Positions 1-8,088 of a stretch of 17,835 nucleotides of DNA are shown here, piece by piece. Location: the NCBI GenBank assembly GCA_964392465.1, contig CAYMPC010000021.1:1-17835 (forward strand), in the 5' to 3' direction. How positions within the stretch are numbered: the stretch's first letter is position 1; every line of letters begins with the position of its first letter. The notes beneath the pieces are model-generated. The model was not told the DNA's origin and did not search any database. It was given only the letters and a program-made list of their open reading frames with translations. Source of the stretch: JAAXVZ01 sp964392465. GTDB taxonomy: Archaea > Nanobdellota > Nanobdellia > Woesearchaeales > GW2011-AR15. Position numbers and translations under genes: made by a program.

Positions 1-80
1 ACCGGGCCGATCAATGCCGCAACGCCGCTGGGCAAATTGAGCAGACCGGTCCATTGATAAACGATCTCTTCCAAAGAATA
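1..80. other. GC-rich window edge with possible foreign coding remnant
   Basis: The first 60 bases are about 58% G+C (35 of 60 by eye), against roughly 30% in the rest of the window; the change is sharp near position 78. On the minus strand an open frame with GC-rich third positions reads ...EEIVYQWTGLLNLPSGVAA... and runs off the window edge. On the plus strand a second short frame ends at a TGA at 55-57. I do not recognise either product. It could be the end of a transferred gene, a chimeric contig end, or chance. Only the compositional break is certain. Confidence 0.35.
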
Positions 81-127
81 AAAAGAACATACTTGATTGA
101 AGATGTTGTAATCTAAAATAAGATAAA

Positions 128-135
128 TTTAATAA
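128..135 (+). promoter_or_regulatory. Candidate TATA box of gatD
   Basis: TTTAATAA is centred about 27 nt upstream of the gatD ATG at 159. That matches the spacing of the leaderless promoters elsewhere in this window. No Shine-Dalgarno sequence is present between it and the ATG. Confidence 0.45.
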
Positions 136-158
136 GTAAAATTTTCTTTTTATATTAT

Positions 159-1457
159 ATGAAAGCCAAACCAGGAGATAAAATAAAAGTTTTTACAAAA
201 AAAAAAACATTTGAAGGTATATTGGTGCCTACACCGCAGCTTACTCAGGACAATAGCCTTATATTAAAGCTTGAGAACGGATACAATATAGGAATAAATA
301 ATAAAGAGATTCTAAAAATAACAATTTTAGAGGAATATAAACCCTTAAAAAATAAAAAAGCTGTGTCTTTTTTTGACAAAAATTTGCCTGTTGTTTCTGT
401 TTTATCTACAGGAGGAACTATTTCTTCAAAAGTTGATTATAGGACAGGAGGAGTATATGCTGATTATACTGCAGAGGATTTTTTGAATATGATGCCTGAA
501 TTGAAAAAAATTACTAATATTAGAGCCAAAAAGGTCATGTCTTTGATGTCAGAAGACATGCTTCCGAAGAACTGGATTGAGATGGCAGAAGTCATTGAAG
601 CAGAAATAAAAAAAGGAACAGATGGAATTGTGATAACTCATGGAACAGACACAATGCATTTTACTGCTGCTGCTTTATCATTTTTCTTTGAAGAGATAAA
701 TATTCCTATTATAATAACTGGCTCACAAAGATCTATTGATAGGGGGAGCAGTGATGCTTTCTTAAATCTTCTATGCTCAATAAAAGCAGCTGCTGAATTT
801 GATGGGGGGGAAGTTGTTACTTGCATGCATGGAAGTAGCAATGATGATTATTGTATTTTAATAAGAGGCACAAAGGTAAGAAAAATGCATACTTCAAGGA
901 GAGATGCTTTCCGCCCAATAAATGACACTCCTATAGCTAAGATTTATCCAGAAAGAGATATTGAAATCTTGAACACAAATTATAAAAAAGCAGATAGAAA
1001 AAAAAGAGAAGACTATAAATTAAATGCAAGATTTAATGAAGATATTGCTTTGTTTCATGTTTATCCTGGCTTGGATCCTGAGATAGTTGATTTTTATATT
1101 AAGAAAAAAGTAAAAGGGATTGTGATTGCGGCAACTGCGCTTGGACATGTAAACACTTGGACTGAAAAATCTCTTCTTCCAAAATTAAAAAAATGTTATG
1201 AGTTAAAAATCCCTGTTTTTATCACTTCACAGACAATTTATGGTGCAGTAAATCCTTTTGTTTATACTAATCTTAGGAAAGTATCAATAGAAGGACAAGG
1301 GATTTATCTAAAAGATATGCTTCCTGAAACTGCTTATATTAAACTAGGCTGGATACTAGCTCAGGAAAAAAAATATGAAAAAATAAAAGAAAAGATGCTC
1401 TTAAATTACAAAGGAGAATTTAATGACAGATTGACAGAAGAGATGTTTTTTAATTGA
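159..1457 (+). CDS. gatD: Glutamyl-tRNA(Gln) amidotransferase subunit D (GatD)
   Basis: GatD is the asparaginase-like subunit of the archaeal GatDE complex. It releases ammonia from glutamine or asparagine, and GatE uses that ammonia to convert Glu-tRNA(Gln) to Gln-tRNA(Gln) in the cytoplasm. The 432 residues fit the family's usual length. An N-terminal SH3-like barrel region covers about 1-70. The asparaginase domain follows: TGGTI at 84-88 with the catalytic Thr, HGTDTM at 161-166, GSQRS at 188-192, and a conserved lysine/arginine stretch around 238-251. The long N-terminal extension and archaeal setting separate it from plain type I/II asparaginases. GatE is not in the window. The ATG at 159 has no Shine-Dalgarno sequence and sits at leaderless distance from a TATA-like element. 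It converges on the M23 gene, with 12 bp between the stops. Confidence 0.93.
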   Translation: MKAKPGDKIKVFTKKKTFEGILVPTPQLTQDNSLILKLENGYNIGINNKEILKITILEEYKPLKNKKAVSFFDKNLPVVSVLSTGGTISSKVDYRTGGVYADYTAEDFLNMMPELKKITNIRAKKVMSLMSEDMLPKNWIEMAEVIEAEIKKGTDGIVITHGTDTMHFTAAALSFFFEEINIPIIITGSQRSIDRGSSDAFLNLLCSIKAAAEFDGGEVVTCMHGSSNDDYCILIRGTKVRKMHTSRRDAFRPINDTPIAKIYPERDIEILNTNYKKADRKKREDYKLNARFNEDIALFHVYPGLDPEIVDFYIKKKVKGIVIAATALGHVNTWTEKSLLPKLKKCYELKIPVFITSQTIYGAVNPFVYTNLRKVSIEGQGIYLKDMLPETAYIKLGWILAQEKKYEKIKEKMLLNYKGEFNDRLTEEMFFN

Positions 1458-1469
1458 ATAAAAAAACAA

Positions 1470-3545
1470 TCAATTAATCCAGTATTGTTCATCTATATTT
1501 GCTATGGAATATACTGGTTCATTACATGATGCCTGATGCCCGCCAGTACTTGGTTTATTTATTACTTCTACAAACTCATCTGTAAGCAATCCATAAACTT
1601 CTTCAAGTTTTGCTGGATTAACTGCATATTGTCTTGGGATAATACCATTTGAAGCAGGATATCCAAATCTTATTTCAAAGTGAAGATGTGCTCCTTTTGC
1701 AGCGCCGCTTGCTCCTGCATCAGCAAAATAAACATCGTTTCCTAAATAATCTCCAGGACACATTTTTGGATAAGCTGGATCTACGCTATATCCTCCTGCA
1801 CCATCGCCATCAAATCTAATCAAAAAATTATCTGGTGCTTGAAGATGAAAATAAAATATCTGTATTTTTTTCCCACCAATTGTTTGTTTGCATTCTAGAA
1901 CAACTGTATTTCCATAATGATATGCACTAGTATCATCTACAAATATTCCTTGCTTACCAGTATAACTAACTGGCTCGGATACATCCAATTTATACTGTGG
2001 AGGCAGTCCTACTTGATATCTTTTGTACACACCTCCATTTAAAAATTCATATCTGTCAGGAGCAGTATTTATCATGTGGTCACATTTATCTCCTACATAA
2101 TATTCATAATTCCAAATATCAAATAACGTTGCATCACATGCGGTTTTAACCTTTCCTGTGCTCATATCAGTACCAAGATGAACATAATTGTTCTTCTCAG
2201 TATAACCATCATCATCATAACAATAAGTTATATAAGGTGTAAAACTAAAGGGTACATCAATAATATCTTCATAAAGTGCGCCTTCTGTAAACACATACCT
2301 ATACTCTCCTTGACCATTGAATTGCACATACATTTGATTATTATATATACTTCTGTAAACTTCAACATTACCGTTGTTTTGTAGTTCAGATAGTCTAAGA
2401 TTATTATTTGGGATAGGAAGGTTTTCTATTAAATACATATGCGAATCTCCCTCACTTAGACAACCTGAAAGTTCAAGTCCATTGCTATAAGGAAGCACTT
2501 CAAAGAAATCATCAAATCCGAACATATACTTAGTATTGGTTTTAGGTTCGCCACATATAGTTGGTGTTTCCTCACCTGTCCTTGTTACTATCCTTGTTGC
2601 TGTTGTTGTAATATCAGATTCAATATCTTCTTCAAGAAGATATGCCCTTGATGAACCAGTTTCAAAATCAGCAAAAAGAGGAGATGTCATTGCATATTCG
2701 CCTAAAGCATATACACTAAAATGATTTACCAATGCCCTAACAATGTTTCTCTCTGTATCCACCAATGAAGGCATTACTTTCCAATAACCGGTTTTTTCAT
2801 CTAAATTCATTATTTTTAGGTTAAGTTCATTTTCTTCATCAATCCAGTTTTCGTCATAACCTATTTCTAGTATAAACATGTCTTCAGCTTTCATCCCACT
2901 TGGTGTAAAATCGTATAAAAAATTTCCAAAAACCAAAACATTATTGTCTGAATCATATGTCTCTACAGCAATCTTACTTAACCTATTTCCTTCTGAATCT
3001 TGTAATTCATTTCCTTCTCCTAAATAGATTATTGCTTTGCCATCGCTTGAAGTGACTTTTGTATCAGTAGAAACCTTTCCAAAACTATCAATAGAGACTG
3101 TTTCAGAGTTAAGAAGAGAAAAAGCATAAGTATAGGTAATAATGTCTTTTTGCATATTTTCAGAATTCAACTTTGTAGGCAAGTAAACCTCTACGTAAAT
3201 TAGTTTTTCACTTTTTATTAAATGAGCAGAAGCTAGTTCTTCATTCATTAAAATTTCCAACTCAGGAATTTCTGCTTTGTTAAGACAATTTATAAATTCT
3301 CCTGGAAGCCGCTCTTCAGTTTCTTCAAATGAAAAACCATATTCCACAAATAAACTCTTAAAAGATTCTTCCATACAAGAATTCGCATATATATCAAATA
3401 GGTTAATCGAATTAGAACTGAAAGATGTGCTTTCCCTAAATGGTGCTTTTGACTTTTCTGTTGACAAAAAGAGTATAAGAGAGATAAGTATTACTATAGC
3501 TAACCCTATAATTGAAAAGATTGAGACTTGTGATTTTTTGAACAT
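1470..3545 (-). CDS. Membrane-anchored protein with C-terminal M23 (LytM-like) metallopeptidase domain
   Basis: This 691-residue protein starts with a short basic segment and one hydrophobic helix (about 8-28, beginning KKSQVSIF), an N-terminal anchor of a type common in DPANN exported proteins. Residues 30-290 form an unidentified extracellular region. Within it, about 210-285 resembles a ZU5-like module ending in HFSVYALGEY. The C-terminal half carries M23 hallmarks in order: H456-x3-D460 (HLGTD), HYGNTVVLE at 543-551, FHL with H567, and H620-L-H622-F-E. M23 enzymes are zinc peptidases that normally cut peptide bridges of bacterial peptidoglycan. About 166 residues separate the first and last ligands, roughly twice the usual, so a Cys-containing insertion (about 470-535) interrupts the domain. 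The ATG lies 59 bp after asnS and has a weak TATA-like element 25 nt upstream. Activity is inferred; the target is unknown. Confidence 0.8.
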   Translation of the reverse strand: MFKKSQVSIFSIIGLAIVILISLILFLSTEKSKAPFRESTSFSSNSINLFDIYANSCMEESFKSLFVEYGFSFEETEERLPGEFINCLNKAEIPELEILMNEELASAHLIKSEKLIYVEVYLPTKLNSENMQKDIITYTYAFSLLNSETVSIDSFGKVSTDTKVTSSDGKAIIYLGEGNELQDSEGNRLSKIAVETYDSDNNVLVFGNFLYDFTPSGMKAEDMFILEIGYDENWIDEENELNLKIMNLDEKTGYWKVMPSLVDTERNIVRALVNHFSVYALGEYAMTSPLFADFETGSSRAYLLEEDIESDITTTATRIVTRTGEETPTICGEPKTNTKYMFGFDDFFEVLPYSNGLELSGCLSEGDSHMYLIENLPIPNNNLRLSELQNNGNVEVYRSIYNNQMYVQFNGQGEYRYVFTEGALYEDIIDVPFSFTPYITYCYDDDGYTEKNNYVHLGTDMSTGKVKTACDATLFDIWNYEYYVGDKCDHMINTAPDRYEFLNGGVYKRYQVGLPPQYKLDVSEPVSYTGKQGIFVDDTSAYHYGNTVVLECKQTIGGKKIQIFYFHLQAPDNFLIRFDGDGAGGYSVDPAYPKMCPGDYLGNDVYFADAGASGAAKGAHLHFEIRFGYPASNGIIPRQYAVNPAKLEEVYGLLTDEFVEVINKPSTGGHQASCNEPVYSIANIDEQYWIN

Positions 3546-3604
3546 TTATTTATTAAGATGTAATTGTAATTAATAATCTTTTCCAATTTAATAAGATCAA
3601 AAAA

Positions 3605-4921
3605 TTAAGGAGTCTTTCTCAACATTGTCCTTGGGAAAGGTATTGCATCTTTTATATTGTCTAAGCCGCAAATCCAGGATACAACTCTTTCAACTCCTAA
3701 CCCATATCCTGAATGAGGAACACTTCCATATCTCCTTAAATCCAAATACCAGTCATAATGTTCTGGTTTTTCTCCCTGTAATTTCAAGTACTTTTCCAAC
3801 TCTTCGATATTTGTATCTCTCTGGCTTCCTCCTATAATTTCTCCATAACCTTCAGGAGCTAGCATATCGAAACATAATGCAACATCTCCTGGTGTGTCAT
3901 TTGGCTTGGGCAATCTCCTTTGTTTATAGAAGGCCATAATCTCTTTTGGATAATCTATGACAACAACAGGTGTATCAAAGTGTTTCATTACTTCTTCTTC
4001 TTCAACTGTCCTTAAATCCTTTCCCCATTCTGTCTCTATATTGCATTTCTCTTTTAAGATTTTGAGAACTTCAGTATAGGTTATTGTGGGATATGGCTTT
4101 TCAGCATATATCTCTAATTTTTTTATGTCTCTTCCAAGTATCTCAAGTTCCTTTCTATTATTTTCAAGAACCTTTTTTATTATAAATCTAACTTCATCTT
4201 TACCTACTTCTGAACATTCTTCAAGATTCATCCATGCTCCTTCCATCTCTGCCATCCAGAACTCTGCAAGATGCCTTGATGTCTTTGATTTTTCACTTCT
4301 GAAAGTTGGACCCATGTTATAGATTTTACCTAATGAAAAAATTGCTGCTTCTGCATATAGTTGCCATGATTGGCTCAAATATACTTTATCATTAAAGTAT
4401 TTTACTTCAAATAATGTTGATCCGCCTTCACAAGCATTAGGTTGAAATACTGGCGCGTCAAATTCATAATATCCTCTTCCTCTGAAAAATTCATGAATAG
4501 CTCCAACAACAGTATGTCTTATTTTCAATACTGCATTTAATTTCCTGCTCCTTATCCATAAATGCCTTTTATCAAGCAAAAATTCAGGAGAGAAATCTTT
4601 TGTTATTGGAAATGGCTCTGCTATCTGTACTACTTCCATTTCAGAAATTAAAAGTTCATATCCACCAGGAGCTCTTGGCTCTTTTTTTAATTCTCCTGTA
4701 AACATAATAGAAGACTCTATTGTTAATTTACTTGCTTCTTCAAAGAGCTTTTCATTTACCCTTTCTTTATTGATGACACATTGTATTATATCTGACTCAT
4801 CCCTTAATACAATGAAGACAAATGCATTTGATTTTCTTTCCCTGTAAACCCACCCTCTAATATTGACTTTTCCTTCGCCTTGTTTCAAGGCATCTGCTAT
4901 TTTGATATAGTTTTTTTCCAT
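3605..4921 (-). CDS. asnS: Asparaginyl-tRNA synthetase
   Basis: This is a class IIb aminoacyl-tRNA synthetase that charges tRNA(Asn) with asparagine using ATP. It has 438 residues from the chosen ATG. An OB-fold anticodon-binding domain (about 15-105) precedes the catalytic core. Visible motifs are motif 2, FRSEKSKTSRHLAEFW followed by MAEME (207-227); the EGGSTLF substrate-pocket segment (165-171); and motif 3, GLGVERVVSW (407-416), followed by GLDN and IPFPRT. The TSRHLAEFW form and the EGGSTLF context favour AsnRS over AspRS. An in-frame TTG at 4933 would add four residues. The ATG at 4921 is preferred because the TATA centre is 26.5 nt upstream, which predicts a leaderless mRNA. Together with gatD it suggests direct Asn charging but indirect Gln charging in this organism. 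Confidence 0.93.
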   Translation of the reverse strand: MEKNYIKIADALKQGEGKVNIRGWVYRERKSNAFVFIVLRDESDIIQCVINKERVNEKLFEEASKLTIESSIMFTGELKKEPRAPGGYELLISEMEVVQIAEPFPITKDFSPEFLLDKRHLWIRSRKLNAVLKIRHTVVGAIHEFFRGRGYYEFDAPVFQPNACEGGSTLFEVKYFNDKVYLSQSWQLYAEAAIFSLGKIYNMGPTFRSEKSKTSRHLAEFWMAEMEGAWMNLEECSEVGKDEVRFIIKKVLENNRKELEILGRDIKKLEIYAEKPYPTITYTEVLKILKEKCNIETEWGKDLRTVEEEEVMKHFDTPVVVIDYPKEIMAFYKQRRLPKPNDTPGDVALCFDMLAPEGYGEIIGGSQRDTNIEELEKYLKLQGEKPEHYDWYLDLRRYGSVPHSGYGLGVERVVSWICGLDNIKDAIPFPRTMLRKTP

Positions 4922-4943
4922 TTCTAAAAGCAAAAGAAAAACA

Positions 4944-4955
4944 ATATAAAAAGAT
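4944..4955 (-). promoter_or_regulatory. BRE/TATA promoter of asnS
   Basis: On the minus strand this reads ATCTTTTTATAT. Its TATA centre is 26.5 nt from the ATG at 4921. The identical 12-mer precedes the MBL-fold gene at 5854-5865. Confidence 0.75.
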
Positions 4956-4990
4956 TACTCTGTATTTTATCAATGTAACAAAAAAGTTAT

Positions 4991-5026
4991 CAGTAAAATC
5001 AGTAAGAACAGTAAGATTAGTAAGAT
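4991..5026. repeat. Four tandem 9-bp repeats (CAGTAAGAT type)
   Basis: Four consecutive 9-mers read CAGTAAAAT, CAGTAAGAA, CAGTAAGAT and TAGTAAGAT. The array overlaps the last codons and stop of the MBL-fold gene (stop at 5017-5019) and lies about 36 bp upstream of the asnS TATA element. It may be simple slippage, or a binding array for asnS control; nothing in the sequence decides. Confidence 0.8.
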
Positions 5027-5832
5027 TTCAAATTGCTCTGTTTTACTGTTGTTGTAAAAGAAAGAGGGTTTATCAACATGCCGTCTTTTGCAGAGACAAC
5101 ATTTATTCCTATATTCCTTTGTATTTCCCTTGCTTCATAAAGAGGATCTGCTTGTATCATCTTAATGCCAAAGCCAGTAATTATTGCGATTTGCGGCTTA
5201 ACCTTCTGTATTATTTTTTCTGCGTCCTCGCTGTTCAGATGCTCTTTTCTTTTGAAGTTCCTAGGATCCTGGACATTTAAAATCAAGATATCTACATTTT
5301 GGAACCTTTCTGCCAGTTCTGAAAAATAAGATGTATCTGGAAGATAACCTATGACAAATCTCTGGGTCATAAACTTCAATCCCATTGCTATATTAAGCGG
5401 GTCTTTCAATTCTATAATCTCAACATCAATATTATTTATCCCGAGTTTTCTAGTATTATCAACAATAATTGTTTTTTCAACACACTCCTTATAATATTTA
5501 TGAATAAAAGGATTCTTATCTAATTCAAGGCCGTATAATAAACTAGAAGGGCAAACCAAGACTCCTCTTTTGTCCATGCCTTCGTGTGTCATTGCGCTTA
5601 TTACTGCATTTACATCATTTGCTCTAAAAAGCTCATTTGCTGTAACAAAAATAGCTGTTGTTTCCCTTAGATTTATTCCTTGGCTTTTCGCCATTATCAA
5701 AGAACCAGGGCCAGGATCAATATGAAATTGATCGTTTTCAACATTTAAGATTATTCCACCTGAGGCTCTTATTTGCTTACCTACAATTAAGGCATCCCCC
5801 CCTGTTCCAAGAAATAATAGACGCGCCTGCAT
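5017..5832 (-). CDS. Metallo-beta-lactamase-fold protein with degenerate metal site
   Basis: The 271 residues follow the layout of MBL-fold hydrolases: an N-terminal LLFLGTGG strand-loop (5-12), a FHIDPGPGS segment (36-44), GYLPDTSYF with Asp166 (162-170), HLNSEDAEKII (198-208), and a final strand IAIITGFG (215-222). At the place of the zinc motif, where relatives have a form like SHNHLDHSND, this protein has TANELFRAND (64-73). All four metal ligands are therefore replaced, and the late THFG histidine is Gly220. The fold looks intact, so it is probably a non-catalytic or differently acting member. A TTG at 5853 is possible as a start, but the ATG at 5832 lies 25.5 nt from the TATA centre and begins a natural first beta strand. 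The gene ends within a 9-bp tandem repeat. Function is not recognised. Confidence 0.75.
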   Translation of the reverse strand: MQARLLFLGTGGDALIVGKQIRASGGIILNVENDQFHIDPGPGSLIMAKSQGINLRETTAIFVTANELFRANDVNAVISAMTHEGMDKRGVLVCPSSLLYGLELDKNPFIHKYYKECVEKTIIVDNTRKLGINNIDVEIIELKDPLNIAMGLKFMTQRFVIGYLPDTSYFSELAERFQNVDILILNVQDPRNFKRKEHLNSEDAEKIIQKVKPQIAIITGFGIKMIQADPLYEAREIQRNIGINVVSAKDGMLINPLSFTTTVKQSNLKSY

Positions 5833-5853
5833 ACTATTTACAAATGATAACAA

Positions 5854-5865
5854 ATATAAAAAGAT
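5854..5865 (-). promoter_or_regulatory. BRE/TATA promoter of the MBL-fold gene
   Basis: The minus strand reads ATCTTTTTATAT with its TATA centre 25.5 nt from the ATG at 5832, so the mRNA should be leaderless. It is divergent from the promoter at 5912-5924. Confidence 0.75.
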
Positions 5866-5911
5866 ATTGGTAAATTAATTAAATAAGTTTTAGTCGAGAA
5901 AATAAATAAAA

Positions 5912-5924
5912 ATCTTTTTAAATA
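5912..5924 (+). promoter_or_regulatory. BRE/TATA promoter of the phosphodiesterase gene
   Basis: ATCTTTTTAAATA has its TTTAAA centre 25.5 nt upstream of the ATG at 5945. This predicts leaderless initiation at that ATG rather than at the second in-frame ATG at 5951. Confidence 0.75.
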
Positions 5925-5944
5925 ATACAATAAGACAAAAAGAT

Positions 5945-7081
5945 ATGGTCATGCCAGATTATAAAAATAGCATTGTTAATCTTATGGGTTCTATTCAAGA
6001 AGCTTATGGGATTAAAACAATGTATAAACCATTAAAACAGTTAAATAAGAGAGAATTATCTAAAGCAAAAAATATTGTATTGCTGATAATAGATGGATTA
6101 GGTTATGATTATGTAATAAAAAACAGCACTGTACTCAAAAAAAATCTAAACTCTAAGATTACTTCTGTTTTTCCTTCGACAACTGCCTCTGCCATCACTT
6201 CTTTTTATACAGGATTGGCGCCGCAACAACATGCTATAACGGGTTGGTTTATGAAACTTAAAGAAACAGGAAGCATTGTTTCTGTTTTGCCTTATACCAC
6301 AAGATGCGGACATAATATAAATATTCCTCCTGAAAAGATTTTTGTATCTCCTGCTATTACTGAAAAAATAAAAGCAGAATCTTACTTAATAATGTACAAA
6401 CCTATTGTAAATTCTTTATACAATAAGTATAACACGAAAGGCACAAAGAGATTATCTTATAATACCTTGAATTCTTTTTTTAGACAGATGAAAAAAGCGA
6501 TTTTGGCAAGCAAAAAAAAGAAATATATTCATGCCTACTGGCCTTTTTTTGACAGTTTCTGCCATCTTTATGGGAAAAAAAGCAAATTTGTAAAGGCGCA
6601 ATTTATAGAGATAGAAAAAAAGCTTTCTGGCTTTTTAAAATCAATTAAAGGAACAGATACAATATTAATTATTACTGCAGATCATGGCCATATTGATGTA
6701 GATAAAAAAAAGCATCTTGACCTAAAAAAATATCCTGAAATTGTTGAAACTTTGACAATGCCATTGTCAGGAGATGCAAGGGTGGCTTATTGTTTTGTTC
6801 ATCCTGATAAAACAAAGCAATTTGAAACTTTTGTAAAAAAACAGCTTAAAGATATATGCAATATGTATAAAGGCAAAGATCTTATAAAAAAGAAATATTT
6901 TGGTTTATTTAAACCAAATAAAAAGTTATATGAGAGGATAGGCGATTATGTTCTTATCATGAAAGACAATTATGTTCTTAGAGACCATCTTCTTTGCGAA
7001 GAAAAAAAGATACATATAGGGAATCATAGCGCGTTAAGTAAAGAGGAAATGTATGTTCCTTTGATATTATTCAGATGCTAA
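5945..7081 (+). CDS. Type I phosphodiesterase/nucleotide pyrophosphatase family protein (alkaline phosphatase superfamily)
   Basis: The 378-residue protein shows the metal and nucleophile pattern of the NPP/phosphodiesterase branch of the alkaline phosphatase superfamily. LLIIDGLG supplies Asp50. FPSTTASA supplies the nucleophilic Thr (79 or 80), followed by FYTGLAPQQHAITG. FFDSFCH supplies Asp203 and His207, TADHGH supplies Asp246 and His247, and a late IGNHSAL supplies the last His. Such enzymes hydrolyse phosphodiester or pyrophosphate bonds with two zinc ions; the natural substrate here cannot be read from sequence. No signal peptide or membrane helix is visible, so it is probably cytoplasmic. 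The start is supported by the TATA spacing. It is divergent from the MBL-fold gene and monocistronic by appearance. The family assignment is firm; the substrate is open. Confidence 0.85.
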   Translation: MVMPDYKNSIVNLMGSIQEAYGIKTMYKPLKQLNKRELSKAKNIVLLIIDGLGYDYVIKNSTVLKKNLNSKITSVFPSTTASAITSFYTGLAPQQHAITGWFMKLKETGSIVSVLPYTTRCGHNINIPPEKIFVSPAITEKIKAESYLIMYKPIVNSLYNKYNTKGTKRLSYNTLNSFFRQMKKAILASKKKKYIHAYWPFFDSFCHLYGKKSKFVKAQFIEIEKKLSGFLKSIKGTDTILIITADHGHIDVDKKKHLDLKKYPEIVETLTMPLSGDARVAYCFVHPDKTKQFETFVKKQLKDICNMYKGKDLIKKKYFGLFKPNKKLYERIGDYVLIMKDNYVLRDHLLCEEKKIHIGNHSALSKEEMYVPLILFRC

Positions 7082-7131
7082 TTATGCTTAAAAGAATTAT
7101 ATTTTATGAAAAAAGAGAATTAAATAAAAAA

Positions 7132-7332
7132 TCAGAATTTCTTAAATGCTGCTGCTGTATCTAATAAATCAACATGACCTAAAAATTGAGCTCTGCAACA
7201 ATATCTTTCTAAGCCTAATTCATCTAATGTTTCTTTTATGTTTTTTGTCCTATTATTTGTCTTAACAAGGAAATCTTCCCATAAATGTGCTATGGGTTTT
7301 CCGCAAGACCAGCATCTTATTGGGATTATCAT
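7132..7332 (-). CDS. rpoN: DNA-directed RNA polymerase subunit N (Rpo10/Rpb10 family)
   Basis: This is the small zinc-binding subunit of archaeal RNA polymerase, homologous to eukaryotic Rpb10, which helps assemble the Rpo3/Rpo11 platform. The 66 residues match the family length. The atypical zinc site is visible as C7-x2-C10 (RCWSCGKP) and the adjacent pair C45-C46 (ERYCCR), followed by the family's HVDLLD segment. The name rpoN here denotes the archaeal subunit, not bacterial sigma-54. A TATA-like ATTTTATAAAT lies upstream (7356-7366), about 29.5 nt from the ATG, which would give a leader of about four nucleotides. In many archaea this gene sits with ribosomal protein genes; here it stands alone beside a transglutaminase-like gene. 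Confidence 0.95.
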   Translation of the reverse strand: MIIPIRCWSCGKPIAHLWEDFLVKTNNRTKNIKETLDELGLERYCCRAQFLGHVDLLDTAAAFKKF

Positions 7333-7355
7333 TTTACTCTTGAGAAAAACGCCTG

Positions 7356-7366
7356 ATTTATAAAAT
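7356..7366 (-). promoter_or_regulatory. TATA box of rpo10
   Basis: The minus strand reads ATTTTATAAAT. The centre is about 29.5 nt upstream of the ATG at 7332, so the gene can be transcribed independently of its upstream neighbour. Confidence 0.6.
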
Positions 7367-7384
7367 TTACTGCCTTCTATGCTC

Positions 7385-8020
7385 TTATTGGTCTTTTCTG
7401 TATTTTTTCCCTATTCTGACATTTTTAGGGAAAATAAGAATCTCTCTCTCAAACTTATCTTTGGACACTGTAGGAAGCCTTTCATTATATGAAAAGATTG
7501 TATAATGCTTAAAATTATCTAAGCTCTTCTCAAATTCATACATCTTTCTATTTTTGTATATCCAGTCAAAATTCTTCCTGCTAAGCCTTATAGGAATAGA
7601 ATATCTCCTTAAAGATAACTCTCCATAAAAATTAAAGTAATGCTCAAAATAGCTCATGACAAGCTCCCTAACAGAATTATAAACTGGATTTCTTCCTTTA
7701 AGATTTATAAATTTGCTTTGGGCAATTGAACCATATTTGTTATTTTGTTTGTAAACACAAAGGACATGTTCCTCGTCTCTTATAGTCCCAAGGTCAATAA
7801 AAAAATTTTCAATTTTATGAAACATAAGTACAACTGAAGAAAAGACTGCTGCTTCAACACAATCTGCCTTTCTCTGCCTGAGAACATTAATTGGCGCAAG
7901 TCTTCTTCCTTCATGATAAACAAGAGAATCCACAAACTGCTGAATTTTATAAGGCGTGTTCAGTTTTTTTAAGATTGTAATTTCCTCTTTTGTAAAATTC
8001 TGAAATGGGTCTTTTATCAT
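7385..8020 (-). CDS. Transglutaminase-like cysteine protein (putative)
   Basis: The 211 residues from the chosen ATG look like a compact transglutaminase-like fold. KADCVEAAVFSSVVL places a Cys (54) at the start of a helix after a charged loop. EEHVLCVYKQNNKYGSIAQS then gives a His (85) on a strand, followed by the strand that normally carries Asp. No clear Asp is seen there; Gln101 or another residue may stand in, so catalysis is doubtful. Similar proteins occur as peptidases or as non-enzymatic modules. An upstream TTG at 8065 would add 15 residues, but the ATG at 8020 lies 25.5 nt from a TTTAAA element (8043-8048), which favours it and a leaderless transcript. There is no signal peptide, so it is probably cytoplasmic. 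The biological role is unknown. Confidence 0.55.
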   Translation of the reverse strand: MIKDPFQNFTKEEITILKKLNTPYKIQQFVDSLVYHEGRRLAPINVLRQRKADCVEAAVFSSVVLMFHKIENFFIDLGTIRDEEHVLCVYKQNNKYGSIAQSKFINLKGRNPVYNSVRELVMSYFEHYFNFYGELSLRRYSIPIRLSRKNFDWIYKNRKMYEFEKSLDNFKHYTIFSYNERLPTVSKDKFEREILIFPKNVRIGKKYRKDQ

Positions 8021-8042
8021 TTTTATTTGAAACTCACAACAG

Positions 8043-8048
8043 TTTAAA
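8043..8048 (-). promoter_or_regulatory. TATA box of the transglutaminase-like gene
   Basis: TTTAAA is centred 25.5 nt from the ATG at 8020. It is divergent from the promoter at 8089-8100. Confidence 0.6.
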
Positions 8049-8088
8049 TTTTTATTTATTAACAAAAAAAGAAATAAAAATCATCAAA

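Noticed and set aside
159..1457. Cytosolic L-asparaginase instead of GatD
   Set aside because: The catalytic motifs are shared, but the N-terminal SH3-like extension of about 70 residues and the length of 432 fit GatD.
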